The notes: a model not told the origin generated them from the sequence alone. A stretch of 64,000 bases of DNA from Aspidiotus rigidus (GCA_035079385.1 JAVHKY010000063.1:1839501-1903500), one strand, 5' to 3'; numbered from the stretch's first letter, positions 14,092 to 26,606 are shown. Numbers and translations: made by a program.

Positions 14092-17000
14092 TCATCATTA
14101 ATTATGTATCGCAAGTTAAAATTCCTTACAGTTGTTGTTCTTGTAATTTTGTATAGTTCGTTAAGAGAATAATTTAAAGAAAAAAAAAATTAATTCACAA
14201 ACTAATTTGAAATAATTTTTGCTCCCCCATAATTCTCTTCGATATTCTAATTTTTAAAGAAATATTTTGTTTTTGTATTCTAAAAAATCATTTTTCAAAG
14301 AACATTTTTCACAAACTCTCTAAACCTCGCGCACAATCCAAAACTCTGATCGTTTTTTTTTTTTCCTTTCTTTTTTTTTCTCTCAATTGAGTGCATTAAT
14401 AACACGTAATGATAGTCATCAGGAGCAGTCCGTAGTGCTAACTCATGTAAGACGATGAAAATATTCCTTTTCGCATCTTGCAAAACAAAATTTGGAAGTT
14501 CTGGCAATTTTGTATCATCAAAGGCAAAATTTGGAAGTTTTGGCAATATTGTAACCAGTAGTAATGGAGTAATTAATTTTTTTTCCCATAAACAAAATAT
14601 AATCTTGTCTGATGTGTTCTATTTGTAAGCGCAAGCATAATTGTCAAGAATTTAGTTTCAAGAATTCAACCGTTTTGTAAATTGTTTTTGTTTTTAATAC
14701 TACTTTAATACCGGTTTCAGGTCTTCATACATGTTGAGTCTACGCTTTAATTATCGATTTGAATTTATCCACCGAGAATTCCTTTCAAGGTGCATTTTTT
14801 ACGTACCTACGTACATAATTTCATCCGTTTCTGGTCCTCATGCATTTAAATCATTTTCATCTACATAAATTCGTGATTTTGTTTGAATACGAGTACCTAT
14901 TGCGTTTGGACCCTGAAATGTGTTATGTACTAGCATGAAAGTATATTCTGAACAAGGTTTTATTTTTTCGAGTTATAAGTATTTGTTGAGTTGGCCGACT
15001 GTATTCGATAAATATATACACGGATGTTAATTAGAATAATTTAATAATTATGGTGATGGTTTAATTCGGCTAGTAATGTCTCATTTTAGCGCGCAGCGTG
15101 TTTTAAATTCCTAGAAATTTTTAAAGCACGCGGTCATCTTTAAGATTATATATATAAATACAAAGTTTCTCGCTCTGCTTTTTTTCTTAATATCGGCGAG
15201 GTACATCATTTTGGTTCAAAGAAATACCCGAGACTTCTCTTCTCGTGATTAACGGAGCAGTTCATCGTTTTTTTTTCTCTTACTCTTCTTTTAATAATAT
15301 TATAAGAGCTAGCATATCGTGAATTATTTTGGGCCCGTATTCGAGCTGCATGATGCGATATGATGTGAACAGCGTACATTTATAATTACGTGTGCGCTGC
15401 GCTGTTCGATTCGTTGCAGAATTTGATGGAGATTAGGTACATTTCCTTTTCAAGATGTCACCTCCGATACCACAGTGCAGGATCTTGAATTAGGATTACT
15501 TTCTTATAGAATTTTATGCGTTTTCACAATTACATTCGGCATATATTTCCGCTCTAATTCTTTAATCCATTTTATTTATTTGTTATTTTACTCTTTTGCT
15601 TTTCATTATAAAATTTTTGTGTATCATAAACTTCTCGCGTACGAATGCAACAGTAAAAAAAAAAAATACGCTAATCTTATAAGTAGAGTATAGCCAAAAG
15701 ATTTGTAAGAAAATTACGAGTATAAATTGTTGCTTAATTACAGCGAGTGTCCTGTGCTATTCGCGTTTATACTTGAGGACATAATAAAGAATGACGCCTA
15801 ATAAAAGGGGAAAATATTATCGACGGTAAGGAAGGCATTATTCTTGCCTCGTGCAAAGGTAACATATTACTATTTCAAAATTACCCAGATGTATTTGTAT
15901 GTCTAAAGCAAAAACGTTTATTATCGTTCTCAATTCGCTCTCTCTTTGACACCCTCTCATTTGTTTTCGTCTTTATCTCGATATACCAACTACCCACAAC
16001 CAAACGAAGCCTTCTTCCAACCAACAAGCAACAATGTTATCTAAAACTCCTCGAATAACGATACTTTTCTCTGAGGTGAACGAGCGTACTAATTTAGATG
16101 TAGTTATATCCTGTATCATACTGAATGCAACAACAATAAGAACACTATCATCACGTCCGCTTTAGTTCGGGAATTTTGCTTATCTGCGACAACATTAGGC
16201 TGGATGTTGAGTGTAAGGTAATGCGGTATTGATGGAAAGAAAACTTATTATACGAGTAAAATTGGAATGATGATGAACACGTGACAAGTCTTCTGTTACA
16301 TTTTCATCTTACTCATGTTTCACTCGTTGGTCGTACTACTTAATGGGAGAGGAAATTCTCAATAGGTGTAGAAAAATTGGTGATTTTTTATTTTTCAACG
16401 AGGTAATTGAGAACTCGTGTGTGTGAATTATTTGACCGGTGATCAGAACAAGGCCGTGGCCAACGCCGGAGCGGCCCAAGCTAACAAATTTTTCCATGTG
16501 AGCAGAGGAAGTAGAAATTTTTCAGGCCTCGGCTCGATTAAAGTATCAAATTGCCTAGCACACACAAGTGGTCAGCTACAAGGCTGGATGGAAATATTTC
16601 GATTTCAATTCCGTCCATATACACACTTTACAGCAATGTTTCGAACGGCGGAAGTAAATATAAGAATTACTTCGAGATACTGGGAGGGGGAGTTACGAGA
16701 GCAAATATTAGTGAAAGTTGTTATTTTAAATCTTCCATTGTGAGAATGAATGCGGTGACTGTAAGGGATTAGTATAAGATGTACTTTAAATAATATTTAA
16801 TGTATAGTTTGTGTTCCTATAGTGTACACGTAATTGGTCAATCAGACTGTATAGCACGCCACACTGAAATAAAAGATGAATAAATAGATTAATATTTCTC
16901 TTGCAGTTCAGTATTAATTTAGGATCCATTTCGTGCAGGAAGAAAGATTAGAATTTTCTCAAAAACATCTGATATCAATTTAATGTGAGTAGATAATAGT

Positions 17001-20000
17001 GGTGTAAAGGAAAATGCAAAGTAGTTCCTTTACAGAGTTAGGATCGTCAGACATATTTGTAAGAAGGAACGCTCATTCAATAATCCTAATATTATATCAG
17101 TTTACCTCCTTTTTTAAAAATTATTCTCCTATTGTTCCAAACACTTATAAAGACACAATACTGAATAATCCAACTTGTAGTGATTAAAAACCCGTACATC
17201 GGTATAGATGGCATTTGAATGTAATGCTCCTTGTCATACATTCAGCTTCAGCGTGCGGATCCAGAAGTGAATTAAAAACACGAATTATGTATTCCGTGTA
17301 TTCTTTTATTTATCTTATTGTATCGAATTAGGATTTGTCGCAGCACTCTTTCCGAACAAATCGCAATTTAGTAAATCGATGCTCATATAGACTCCGGTGA
17401 TGAATTCATGACCATCAACGTAGTTTCTAATTTTTGTGTCTATTTATATTTGTCTTACTCAAGAATTTTCGGAATTAATTTTTTCTTATATACTGTTGCA
17501 TGTTGTAGTCACGACTACTATTTACGGTATGAAATGTTCCTCTTAAATTACAATCCTCTTATCTATCCATATATTACACTTCAGAATAGAATAATTGTTT
17601 CACGCCGATTTGACGTCATATAATATTGTATATAGGATGTAATAAATAATAACCTAGTATGAATTTCATGGAGTGCATCCTAGAAATCGATTGTTGAATA
17701 GTATACCTTTGTATTTACATTATGGTATACAGTAGGTGCGTTACAGACTGGTATGAATTTCGGGTCAATATCCCCCTGGATTGCGGCCCAAGATATGTAT
17801 GTACTTGGCGAACGAGTCTTTCTTGCCCGTAAAATATCTCTTAAATTGTCAACATTTTATATCGAATTTGTGTGTTAACAACTTGAGAACCTTATGTCAC
17901 ATTGAATTTCGGTGTTTCGTACTTCGAATGTTTATTTATCGCGCAGCACATTAATTTAACGACAAAATTTTAAATTGAATTTACTATTCATAACAAATTT
18001 TATGCATAGACGGCAACGAATGTGTTCCGTATGTAAAGGTCTTCCGAGAACGTCTCAAGTATAGTTACGGCGACATTAATATATGTATATGGCATTTGAA
18101 AAACGATAATTTTCGCTAAAAATATGGCCACCGCGGTGGACAGAATAATCACGCATATACCGCCGCTTTACTGACACGAGTTGTAGGGCGTTATAGGTTT
18201 CAACGTTTTTGAGATGGTTACCACGATTACTAGAAGGTGTACGCCTTTATAAAAACCTGTTTGTTACTCTATACATTTTAGTTTTGAGAAATCTACTTGT
18301 TTTTCAAACGTGTATTTTCCTGAGCTACAGCCAAAATTACGTTCGAGTGATTCATTTGGCAACACGAATATTCATTAGCATACGAGCTAATCGATAAGTA
18401 TGCATTCGTGCTCCGAGTCATGTCGGCTCCCTTTGATAAACATTGTATAATGGGTTACAAATAATAGGACCCGAATTACTCCGGATTATTCATATTCATA
18501 AATACTCCTATTTGTAATGTTATATACACATATTCCTAGCGAATATTCGAAAATCGAGTTCGTTTAATATGAACGAATGGACTGTAAGCAATTTATGATA
18601 CATTTATTCACTCTACGAATAGCACACTGACTGATGTATTAATTAGAAACCAACTCTGACAAAATTAGCGATTTATTCGTCCTGATGAAGTGAGAATTCG
18701 TGTTTTTAGTTACCGAGCCAAAATATCTTCATCAACCAGAAACACACGGAAGTATTTTCAAATGCAGCGGTATTTTTACGAACATGCCACACACAGTAGG
18801 TACTGCTGTCTGTACAAAGAGAGCTTATTGATGCATATCTATAAATGAAAAGGTCTTTCCGCGATATAGGTACACATGAATAAAAATTGAAGCTTTCACC
18901 AGATGCCTGCATGTAAGTACCTAGCGTTGGGCACTGCTCTTCCTTTATAGAATCATACCTTGACTGTAAGAATTTTCCCATCTTCACGGGATTCAAAGCA
19001 ATAGTCTCATGAATCCCGAAAAAATTTACTCATGACTCGTTTCCAGCTTACTTCGCAAACCTATCCTGGGCATTTAACACACATTGTCGAGCCGTGCTAT
19101 ATAATATACTAGTACCAACGAGTACATACAACAATGTATATTTATGACGTAGGACGGGAAAAATGAAAGGAAATTTTAACGCGGTTGTTGTGTCTTTTCA
19201 ATCAGGCACGAGCACGTTTTGTGCACCGTATGAAGATTTTACAAAGAACGTGAAGTAAAAAATTTCAAAGTTATTGTAGGAGACGAATGTAAATTTCTGG
19301 AGTGCATACCATAAGTCAAAACACACTCCTTAGAGAACCCGTTTTCGAGACACGAAGTATTTAAATTTCATATGATTTGAGTTCTTTTAGACGAACGAGG
19401 AGACTTATGTAATACCTATATATTTTTTCAACTTTATACCGCTCATATATTTAGCTTTATTTTTATTTTTTTCAACGTTCACGCTTATTTTTTTTATTGT
19501 GATAACATATATAAGTGGAGTTGAAATTAGTTCCACGAAATACTTACCCTGTAAGCCCTTCATCTGTACAAAATTATATCCAACAGAGTTTCATTTTTTC
19601 AAATTGGTGAATAATTGATGGCACATTTTCCATTCAGTGCTATTAACAAACTTTTTGCCTTCAATTTTTTCAAACACACTTAGTCCGTAGGGCTGTCTAT
19701 CATCTAAGGCTTGTGTATATAACAAAGCTTTTTATTCAAACATAAAAAAAAAAGAAGAATGATAATATAAGTAACATTTATAATATAGTACGCTCATATC
19801 TTCAGGCGACGTTTCCAAAACCATGTACAAAGTATCAAATTAGGATTTGAAAAGGAGCCGGTAGGACAGAAAGGGGAAAAGCTCTAGTTTTCAACTCAGA
19901 ATAATTTTCTATTCACTGAAACGTGTTTTCTTCCCAGGTTCTTTACTCTCTACCTGTGGAGTCGTCTCGAATAACAATTCAATAGAGTTGCCATCTTATT

Positions 20001-20783
20001 ACATAAAAGTATTGTATAATGTCTGAAAGTGTCTATTCTAGGTGGAAATATGAGCAAACAGATATTAGAGAAAGAAATATTCAAGTCTTTTCTTTTCTTC
20101 TAGATACATAGTTCACCGATTGTAATAACTGCCTTTACAGAGGAAACTGAGCTCATCAAGATAGAGAAAAATTACTTTTCACGTGTTGAAATTTTTCGAA
20201 TCTCGCAAGTTTGACAGCATAGCTATAAATATTTCTAATCCAGTTGAGATACGAATGTGCAGCAACTGGATTATAACGAGAATCGAAAAATAAAGAATTG
20301 CTCTATTTTGTTCGAAATCATCAGACGTATTTGGTGTCCAATTCGTCCAAAATATTCAATGTAGTGCTAATGTGATATTTTCTCACGTGCCCGATTTTAT
20401 TTGTACGAGTAATAGAGGCATTGAAAACTACAACGTTGGTAGGCTTCCTACAATCGACGTTTCGGTTTGTTCATTTCACAACAAACAAATTTCATCGAAA
20501 GTAGACCCCGTATTCTTTCAAAACTTCGCTATTTGTGGGAAAGAAGGGGGGTGAATTTTAATTTTTTTCAGTTTGACATGCGGCTCCCTTAGCGGTGAAA
20601 CTCTTGTATAAATATTACAAAGTACCTGTGTCAACGTTTATGCCGCGGAGATTTCGTAACTTTTACATTCGAGAATCTGCCAACAGAGCGATGATTAGAT
20701 TCAGAATAATCGTACTGCTATCCTTTCATACTCTATGGAAACAGGGCTCATTTTCAACTTTAAGAATGTATCTACGGGGTTTT
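14092..20783. other. Long stretch without identifiable genes
   Basis: 6.7 kb of AT-rich DNA. It contains a two-unit direct repeat at 14486-14552, a short palindrome CCACCGCGGTGG near 18126, and open frames of up to 108 codons (16417-16743) with no recognisable motif. A GC-richer patch at about 16440-16500 could be an exon but lacks support. Confidence 0.5.
14486..14552. repeat. Two-unit tandem direct repeat, period 38
   Basis: Copies at 14486-14514 and 14524-14552 share CAAAATTTGGAAGTT and TGGCAAT with one or two changes. Confidence 0.8.
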
Positions 20784-21090
20784 CCCAATTGCGTCCCAAA
20801 TCGAGGGTCCCAATTGCGTCCCCAGAATCACCACCACCCAATTGCGTCCCGCTCACTTTCTTCATCGAATTTTGATCCAACATATGGACCCTAGTTAGCC
20901 AAACCCAACCAAGCGACATGACAACAATCTAGAGAAATGTTCCTTTACTATAAGCGAAGGTTCTCCTTTTCGCCAGATCGTTATCATGTCGCTTGGTTGG
21001 GTTTGGCTAAAAAGGGTTCATATGTTGTACCCAATTGCGGCCGACTGAAAATTGTACGCCAAAAGTTGTGTGTACCAATTGCGTCCAGTC
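20784..21090. repeat. Left iteron arm of MULE copy beta (CAATTGCGTCCC motif)
   Basis: Copies of a motif close to CCCAATTGCGTCCC occur at 20784, 20809 and 20837, with variants at about 21031 (TTGCGGCC) and 21074. All point the same way. They form the presumed terminal region of the MULE relic whose coding end is at 21221-21656. Confidence 0.75.
20895..21010. repeat. Perfect 27-bp inverted repeat inside the MULE arm
   Basis: Bases 20895-20921 and 20984-21010 are exact reverse complements (core CCAAACCCAACCAAGCGACA) with a 62-bp loop. It sits between iterons, so it is either part of the MULE's arm or a small foldback insertion in it. Confidence 0.9.
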
Positions 21091-21220
21091 CATTTAGCAT
21101 TACCATGGGTGCACCACGTGGTGGCGGACTGATTACACCCCAAAAAAGATAATGGTTCGTGTACATTGTAACTTCGTTTTCCTGTTTATCGGCATCTATA
21201 ATTCAGCGTTCAATATCAAG

Positions 21221-21656
21221 TTATATGCGTAAAGGCATATTTCTGTGGCAAACCTTCTTCACAAATGTGAATGCATCAATTGTTTTATTCTCAAATTGTT
21301 GAATTTTTTCATTATAATAGTCTTGTTTCTGCTGCGAGTATTTAGTAGGTTTCTTCATTTTCCTCTTAGCGGCATTTATAATCATTTCTGTGTCTTCTTG
21401 GACTTCCTTCAGTACCGTGAGAAAGAAGAAAATATTGGATGAGCTGTATAGAACCTACTATTAAATTTTGAGTGGAATGCCTCGCAGGAATTTGTTGTGC
21501 GTACAAAAGAACTTGTCGTTTCGGCCCATAATTTAGGTGGGAAAGTAGCGGTTTCGTCATGAGGTACTGCAGTAATTGTTTCACATCGTCTTCTTGTGCA
21601 ACTTCATCTTTTACGAAGTGGTCGTCTACACATTTCTTTACCATATTTGGTTTCAA
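21221..21656 (-). pseudogene. MULE transposase C-terminal part (copy beta)
   Basis: Minus-strand reading gives FPPKLWAETTSSF, RTTNSCEAFHSKFNSRFY, then in a shifted frame HPNIFFFLTVLKEVQ and a lysine-rich tail ending at the stop at 21221-21223. This matches the end of Mutator-like (MULE) transposases of insects, where FPPxLWA...RTTNxCExFHxxFN...HPNIFxF follows the catalytic core; the conserved Glu is in the NSCE motif. The upstream part (up to 21656) resembles the VDD-F segment before FPP. There are at least two frameshifts. It overlaps in protein position with the end of copy alpha, so the two are separate copies, not one gene. Confidence 0.7.
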
Positions 21657-21743
21657 GAGTGGCAGGCCGAAAAGGTGTGTTAGAAATCTACCCTTCGGAG
21701 TGTTGGTGTTATAACTACTTGCCCCCGTTCACTTAACGGCTGG

Positions 21744-23377
21744 AACCCAATTGCGTCCCACATTGTATACTTTTATGGCCCAACTGCGTGTCGATCGTGT
21801 AGATTCTGAAAAAGCACGTGGTCCACACTGCGTCCGTCAAGTACCGAATTGCGTCCCAATGAGAAAATGTCAGCTTATTCGTTATGTGTCCAATTGCGTT
21901 CGGCTGCATACAGCAGACGAGAAAATGGTACACGAAAGACGTACGATAGCAGTCGTTCAACAATATACTTTTCAGGTCGCTGCAAGCAGCAATATGTACA
22001 TGTAATGGCAAGCTCGAACAGGTGAGGCATTCATACACCATCATTCCTTTGCAGTTACATTCATTCGTACATTGAAGTCGGCAGTGAGGGTGCAGTACTG
22101 TAATAATATGAGTAACATGTTAAGTGAGAAAGTTATTAGTTGCGTCCCAAAAACACCCTTCTGCATCAATTGCGGGCCGAGTAAAAAAATGAGGCAGTAT
22201 AATTGCGTTCCTGAATAAATCGTTCATATATTATGAGTTGCGTCCCGAAGGTTGGTTGAATTGTGTTCTACTGATGGCGAGAATGGACAGCCATTGTCAA
22301 TGTCCTCAGGGAGAACATAGTTGACAAAATTGTCGACTGCTTTGAGGTCTGGAGCAATGGGATCAAAGTCGACAGTCGACACGTATACACAGTACAATTT
22401 TATTTGGTCGCGGGAAACTGAGCCCAAAAAAGATTCTGAGAAACAATCCCTCAGTATTACGCATTTGGTACGTAGTTTGCAGGCCAAGTTGTTGAAGCTT
22501 ACAATGCCAGGACTGACCAAGGTGGAACTGACAACCGAATGTTGATGTTTGCGGCCAAACATCACGTACCGCGCCTGATGAATAGGTATTTTAAAATCAA
22601 GGAACATTGTAGTGGGATAGTAATCTGCCGGGAGATAAGCACGTAGGTACCACAGTGCAGTTTTGTATGCAGCCTCGTCTTGTTTGGAAGCAAGTAGGAA
22701 GCAAGAAGAACGCACCGTCTGTTGCTCTTCATACCACGCACCACAAAGATTTGTTTGAATAGCGATGGGGATGCATAAAATGTCCTGCCCATTAGAATCG
22801 TGCGACATTCCCGAAGAGATCGGATATTTTTGTTTGTTTAAAAAATGACCATATTATCATCCTCACTGTTCACTAGAATAAAATCCTCGTCAAGTTTCGT
22901 TCGCGCTTTATAAGCCTCGAGAGAAGTGTGCAATTCTTGCAGCGTTTTTGGTAATGAGGGATATACTTTTCGTCGGGCTCTATAAAGATTTTGGCGAATG
23001 CAACTCTTATCTTCGTCAGTCAACAACTCCAGTGCTGTGGCATTCAGTTCCTAGCGGAGTAGTTTTTGCGGTCGATCGCTTATGTCGTTCAGGGTCTTTC
23101 TCTTTACTCCACTACTTATTCGCTGTCTTTCCAACTTCTGATCACTGTCTGGTTTGTGATTGTGTACAGCTTTGTCATCTTGAATTACTCTTCCATTACT
23201 ATCGCGACGAAGGTCTTGCTAATAGTCGTAATATCGTCCCCAAACAGCGTACATAAAAATATTCTGGTGGGACGCAATTCATTGAAGTTGTTCTCTAGAG
23301 CCAGGCCGCAATTTTAACATCTTTCTTTTTTCTTCGGACGCAACTCAAACATGTAAAACAAGCTCGGGACGCAATTA
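21744..23377. mobile_element. MULE transposon copy alpha with iterated ends
   Basis: The left arm (21744-22270) carries about ten forward copies or variants of CAATTGCGTCCC (for example at 21748, 21844, 21887, 22140, 22234). The right arm (23266-23377) carries three copies in the opposite orientation (GGGACGCAATT at 23268 and 23366, GGACGCAACT near 23335). Between them lies a minus-strand MULE transposase relic. The opposed orientation of the motif marks inverted ends. No clean 8-10 bp target duplication was found, so exact borders are approximate. Confidence 0.7.
22224..23230 (-). pseudogene. MULE transposase with FLYWCH finger (copy alpha)
   Basis: On the minus strand, the end of a FLYWCH zinc finger (VHNHKPDSDQKLE, H-x-H) lies at about 23215-23060. 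A TAG stop at 23053-23055 interrupts the linker. The linker resumes as LTDEDKSCIRQNLYRARRK, then PSLPKTLQELH, ending NSEDDNMVIF at 22838. The MULE core starts near 22795 as TFYASPSLFKQIFVVRG, shifts frame near LLPNK, then gives EAAYKTALWYLRAYLP, TMFLDFKIPIHQA and VILRDCFSESFLG. FLYWCH-linker-MULE order is the usual layout in arthropod MULEs. The first catalytic Asp region reads GRTF instead of DGTF; the second Asp (LDF) is present. Multiple frameshifts and a stop make it inactive. The coding end runs into iteron sequence near 22260. Confidence 0.8.
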
Positions 23378-23424
23378 ACATACAGTCGAAATTTAGTGAT
23401 CCTAACTACTTTTTGCAATAAATT

Positions 23425-23468
23425 TGCCGTTTTTTGAAAAACGGCAGTGGCGCGGCGCGGCGCGGCGG
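23425..23468. repeat. Short hairpin followed by a GCGGC run
   Basis: TGCCGTTTTTTGAAAAACGG forms a 9-10 bp stem, followed at once by a GCGGC-repeat run (about 23448-23467), a strong GC spike in AT-rich DNA just outside the MULE right end. It could be an old transposon end. Confidence 0.6.
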
Positions 23469-23469
23469 A

Positions 23470-25648
23470 ACTATAATCAATAGTCATTAAAAAAGTTTTT
23501 TTGCCTTAGTTATAATACAAATTATGAGATATAATCACATCGTTTATTTTGAAATGGATTTTAATCAAGTACATTGCATGTACTCATCTATTACTCCTTA
23601 TTGCTATCGATGTGCTTTTTCCATTTGGATTTTCGTCGTCGTCTTGATCTGCTCATCGTCATCCGCGTACCGGGACGTTTGCAAATAAATTCTATATGTA
23701 TCTTATTTCAAAGTGGAGGCAAAAGTCAATTTACCTTTTCTTCTTCAAAGTTATCCAGCTCAAATTCTCATAATACATTCGCTTACTGCTAGGAGCCATA
23801 GCCGTCTTTACAATTTAACAGGCCAGCTACCACTATTTCGGCTTTGCAATAACGCTTTACCAAGGCTTTTGACATACAGTACCTTATATTAGAAAAATTG
23901 AAAAAATCATGATACATAATAATAATCCATCCTCTCCAAAAACTGCGATGTTTTCAAAGAATCTGAAGGGAAAGTAAAGGAGGGCGAGGCGAATTCGAAA
24001 ATACGAATATGCGTTTTCAAATGGACTGTATTCTTCCCGTATAGAACAAAACCTATTTGAAAAAAATTGACGTTTGAACTCTATGTGAGACAGGAAATGT
24101 GGATACTTAAAGGTACGAAGTCCAAGTGTTTATACATTTGGAATGTCATGAAGTCCTTTCAAAACTAACTCAACTGAGAACTTACTTTTTCAATTATAGG
24201 TACCAATACAAGCCCATAAGCGCTATTTTATCTTCTGCAAAATTCACTCCTCCATCAATCATTTCTGAGAAAAGAAGGAAATGAAGAAATGAAAGATGCC
24301 CGCGTCATCTTCAAGTGACTTTCACCATATTCATAGAGCTAGCGTAAATTTTCATGATGCGACGCCAACCTTTGTTTCTACCACCAAAGGCAAAACTAAC
24401 GCACTCTATCTTATCAATATTTGAATGGTAGTGTAGCCTCTGAAAAAAGCTTTCAGCGCTTCGTCCATCAGCATAGAGTGACGAGTGATAGAGATGTGAT
24501 CTCTTTTCTACATTAGTGAGTGTGACCTATAATGGTGATTCTGTGGATTTTCCTATATCACCTTCCTTTGAAGAAGCATCTGCTCTCCTGCATCACTTTG
24601 AACTTTTGCGAAGCATTCCAGCATCGATCTAGGTTACTCAGGGAAGTAAACTCGGAAAAAGTAATTCAAAATATTATACCAATTACCACATAAAATGTGA
24701 ACGCTTTTGGTTCAACAACCATGAACTGAAAACGCGTTTTACGTGGTAATTGTTTCTTTGCTATTTGTAATTTTCAGTATCCCTCAATATAAATTACGTC
24801 TAACCGTAACTTTCAAAATCAAATCAATTTAATTCATAGAAATTCCTTTTATTTTTCTATGAATAATTACTTATCTTACACCGAATTTGAGACATTAAAA
24901 TTTTCAAAAGCCGTTCAAATAATGTATTTGATAACTTCAATCATTTTAGGAGATTCTGAATCCCAACAAGACCTTCTGGAGCGTGTCATGTATTCTGATG
25001 AACAAACTTCAAAAACGAATTGAATAGCTTTATGAAAATTTTCATTTCAAATCAATTAATTTAATTTTGAAAGAACCTAAAAACGATTTCAAGTATTTGG
25101 CAATCACTTGAAATTCGAATTTGACGAAAAGTTTTTTTTAAAACAATAAACTAGGAAAATATAGAATATTTCAAATTTTTTATTCCAGAAGAAAAATAAT
25201 TTCCATTTCTTGCTCGTTCGTGCTGTGATCTTTCCTGACAAAATAATTTTAGGTCCGTGAAAATTCGCAGGAAAATCGATAGCGCGGAAATCGAAAGCAA
25301 TGTAGATTTATGGAAGCAAAAATTTAGAGCAGGTAAAAACGCTAGTAATTATATGACCATCGTTTTTTGCGCGAGTACAAGGAGTACTAAAAAAAAAATA
25401 GTAGGCAGTAGTATGTAGCTGAGTCTGCAAGTAGGAAATGTTATGAGCCCTCAAAAAACGGATGGTAAGAATCTCTTCATCGCTTTCACCATGGACATCG
25501 GTAGATTCATTCGCTTCGAGAAATTGTGATACTACTCGCTGAAGCCGCAATGCACTGTCTCAGTGCTTCATTTTCTTCTTAGTTGGTGGCTCTTTAGCAA
25601 TTTTCTGCTCTTACTTCATCCCCATTAATTACTCCCGTTTTATTTCTG
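23470..25648. other. No recognisable gene; one hairpin
   Basis: AT-rich DNA. A 15-bp inverted repeat lies at 24681-24751. A minus-strand frame at 25308-25550 starts near LRLQRVVSQFLEANE and contains an acidic stretch; it lies just downstream of the unknown open frame at 25649-25945 and might be part of the same relic, but no family is recognised. Confidence 0.45.
24681..24751. repeat. 15-bp inverted repeat
   Basis: AATTACCACATAAAA at 24681 pairs with TTTTACGTGGTAATT at 24737, one mismatch, about 41-bp loop. A small MITE core is possible. Confidence 0.65.
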
Positions 25649-25945
25649 TCAGGGATTTATAGATAAGTGCATGGACTGTATGAAGCGTAGGTTCAAAAAC
25701 AGTGTGCCACCCTTCAACTGCGTCATTCGTTTTCGGCATGTCTTTCGTTTTCGGCATGTCTTTCGAGGCAGCTTTTGAACAATTTTGACGTTCAGGGGCG
25801 AATTGCCGGGGTCGTCGTCTATTTTGAGTATTCCGTCAGAATAGATGTACTCCGGGGATACAACGGTGGCCAGTTCATTGAAGTTTAACGAGCCTACTCT
25901 ACTGTCTTTGATTTTTGTTTTGAATAACTTATTGTGGTCAAATAC
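25649..25945 (-). CDS. Unrecognised open frame, possible exon or domesticated fragment
   Basis: An uninterrupted 98-codon frame on the minus strand from 25945 (just after a TAA) to a TGA at 25649-25651. There is no ATG near its start, so it would be an internal exon or a relic. The middle reads SLNFNELATVVSPEYIYSDG and ILKIDDDPGNSP and is more GC-rich and protein-like than its surroundings. The lysine/arginine repeat RKTCRKRKTCRKR near the end comes from an 18-bp tandem duplication at about 25726-25761. The FNEL...YIYSDGILKI pattern faintly recalls MATH/TRAF folds, but this is a guess. It directly abuts the tandem duplication at 25952. Confidence 0.3.
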   Translation of the reverse strand, partial: VFDHNKLFKTKIKDSRVGSLNFNELATVVSPEYIYSDGILKIDDDPGNSPLNVKIVQKLPRKTCRKRKTCRKRMTQLKGGTLFLNLRFIQSMHLSINP

Positions 25946-25951
25946 TTACTT

Positions 25952-26606
25952 TTTTATAATACATGAAGCGAAAGTGCTGCGTATAGTGTTCGTTTTTCGT
26001 AGCGAAACATGCCGTTATCAGAACCGTGGCGAAAATGTTTTACCAGTGGCGAAAATCAAGTCAGTGGTGCCATTCGAAAAATTTGTAAACATTCTTTTTG
26101 AACGATAACCAATTTAAATTGTAGGCCTAAGTGTTTCTTTCACTACATGTATTATAAAAAGTACTGTTTGTAATTCGTGTCGAAAACAAACGATATTGGA
26201 ACTCACTTATCCACACTCGCTTTGCTCGTGTGGCTACACTGCGCTCGTTCCAATATCGTTCATTTTCGCCACTTATTACAAAATGTACTATTTTATAATA
26301 CATGAAGCGAAAGTGCTGCGTATCGTGTTCGTTTTTTGTAGCGAAACATGCCGTCATCAGAACCGTGACGAAAATGTTTTACCAGTGGCGAAAATCAAGT
26401 CAGTGGTGCCATTCGAAAAATTTGTAAACATTCTTTTTGAACGATAACCAATTTAAATTGTAGGCCCAAGTGTTCCTTTCTCTACAATGTATTAGAAAAA
26501 GTCTGTTTGTAATTCGTGTCGAAAACGAACGATATTGAAACTCGCTTATCCACACTGCGCTCGTTCCAATATCGTTCGTTTTCGCCACTTATTACAAAAT
26601 GTACTA
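25952..26606. repeat. Tandem duplication, 339-bp unit, two copies
   Basis: Unit 1 is 25952-26290 and unit 2 is 26291-26606 (about 23 bp shorter, missing a CGCTTTGCTCGTGTGGCTAC-like segment). The two are about 95% alike by eye. Each unit holds an inner hairpin (CGAAAACGAACGATATTG pairing with its complement; clearest at 26519-26586) and an outer inverted pair AGTGGCGAAAAT / ATTTTCGCCACT (26045-26273 and 26384-26589). Each also gives a similar plus-strand frame (about 50 codons, ending NILFER), but the shared frame is a consequence of the duplication, not evidence of coding. Confidence 0.9.

Noticed and set aside
16417..16743. 108-codon frame with a GC-richer start (TGDQNKAVANAG)
   Set aside because: A GTGAGC donor-like site lies inside, but there is no convincing acceptor, no family motif and the rest is ordinary AT-rich sequence.
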